From Negativibacillus sp. (GTDB lineage: Bacteria; Bacillota; Clostridia; Oscillospirales; Ruminococcaceae): a stretch of DNA of 13,594 bases. The notes beneath the pieces are model-generated. The model was not told the DNA's origin. It did no database searches and saw nothing but the letters and a program-made list of their open reading frames with translations. The stretch is taken from the NCBI GenBank assembly GCA_020024325.1, contig JAHHTY010000056.1:1-13594 (forward strand), in the 5' to 3' direction. The position numbers and the translations under genes were made by a program. This document shows positions 13,191 through 13,594 of the stretch, piece by piece; positions within the stretch are counted from its first letter, which is position 1; every line of letters begins with the position of its first letter.

Positions 13191-13455
13191 ATGACAAAAA
13201 GATATGAACTAAGCAACAGCGAATGGGCAAGAGTTGAACATCTATTCAAGCTGCAAAGACAGGCAGAGCCGCAAAGTAGGATAACAAAAGCATGTTTCAT
13301 GCTATTTTACGGCTTACCCGCAGTGGTTCAGCTTGTGAAAATATTTCTATCGTTATCCGCCACATCAAAGTGCATATAGCCGTTTCTGCAAATGGCGTGA
13401 TGAACAAATCCCACAATCAGAACTTTTGTTAAACTGTCCCAAGTATTACTCGTAA
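13191..13455 (+). pseudogene. IS5-family transposase remnant, frameshifted and truncated
   Basis: The ATG at 13191 (preceded by GAGGGGATAG) opens MTKRYELSNSEWARVEHLF, the typical N-terminus of IS5-family transposases (DUF4096 region). The frame is then lost through small deletions. In other frames LRLTRSGSA and RYPPHQSAYSRFCKWRDEQI follow in the correct order for the same domain, the latter running to a TAA at 13453-13455. The DDE catalytic domain is absent, so the element cannot move itself. It lies 116 nt upstream of the AraC gene on the opposite strand and marks this flank as transposon-disturbed. Terminal inverted repeats were not found. Confidence 0.8.
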
Positions 13456-13514
13456 AAAATTTTTATACATTTCCCTGCCCTATCTCAAGTGAACTGCCAA
13501 GGTAAAAATTAAAT

Positions 13515-13594
13515 TTACTTGTTTTCCTTCAAATATTTAATAGCTGCCTCCATCAGTTCATCCCTGCCTTCTTTGATACCCTCAATTGTAGGAT
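13515..13594 (-). CDS. C-terminal fragment of an unidentified protein (partial, cut by window edge)
   Basis: A minus-strand frame enters at the right edge and ends at TAA (13515-13517). Its last 25 residues read PTIEGIKEGRDELMEAAIKY followed by LKENK, a charged amphipathic C-terminal helix. The frame is open throughout the visible part. Too little is present to name a family. It lies upstream of the AraC regulator on the same strand, separated by the transposase remnant. Confidence 0.5.
   Translation of the reverse strand, partial: PTIEGIKEGRDELMEAAIKYLKENK

Noticed and set aside
13115..13300. Minus-strand 61-codon frame upstream of the AraC gene
   Set aside because: It is antisense to the recognisable transposase remnant and has a cysteine/leucine-rich composition typical of a shadow frame.
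1..13594. CRISPR array, tRNA, rRNA or phage gene cluster
   Set aside because: No regularly spaced direct repeats, no cloverleaf or rRNA-like segments, and no phage structural or integrase genes were recognised.

Overview
The window looks like accessory DNA from a low-GC Gram-positive anaerobe, most likely a gut clostridium (Lachnospiraceae-like). The grounds are AT-rich sequence, purine-rich Shine-Dalgarno sites, a clostridial-style lipoprotein, a DUF4177-type small protein, a Trep_Strep-type ECF substrate subunit and an IS5-family remnant. This placement is inference from protein style; there is no rRNA or other phylogenetic marker. Almost all large genes lie on the minus strand.

Left part (1-5200) is a patchwork of small or poorly characterised genes separated by decayed sequence. 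It holds the tail of an unidentified plus-strand gene (1-102) and a minus-strand NAD-dependent epimerase/dehydratase-like protein (238-1137). A decayed stretch with small ORFs and a strong hairpin follows (about 1230-1630). Next come a plus-strand pair encoding a 138-aa protein and a 53-aa membrane peptide, closed by a good terminator (1718-2378). Then, on the minus strand, are a secreted lipoprotein (2685-3614), a DUF4177-like protein (3701-3877) and an ankyrin-repeat protein (4069-5139).

Right part (5577-13074) is the centrepiece: six collinear minus-strand genes. In transcription order they are an AraC-family regulator of PchR/YbtA style, an intrinsic terminator with promoter and operator signals, and an ECF-type S component (Trep_Strep/MptS-like). 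These are followed by EcfT, a fused two-domain ECF ATPase, and two full-length ABC half-transporters of the YbtP/YbtQ (IrtA/IrtB) type. The five transport genes are packed with gaps of 7 nt or less, or overlaps, and end at a hairpin terminator (5577-5633). No chelator biosynthesis genes are present in the window.

The most informative regulatory signal is a 19-bp sequence at 11932-11950, just upstream of the S-component gene. It matches 15 of 19 positions of the DtxR/IdeR iron-box consensus. With the AraC regulator and the YbtPQ-like pair, it suggests a transport locus repressed by iron and possibly induced by its substrate, for a metal chelate (siderophore-like) made by another organism or encoded elsewhere. 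The function is inferred, not demonstrated. Downstream on the plus strand is a frameshifted, truncated IS5-family transposase (13191-13455), and at the right edge the C-terminus of an unidentified minus-strand gene.
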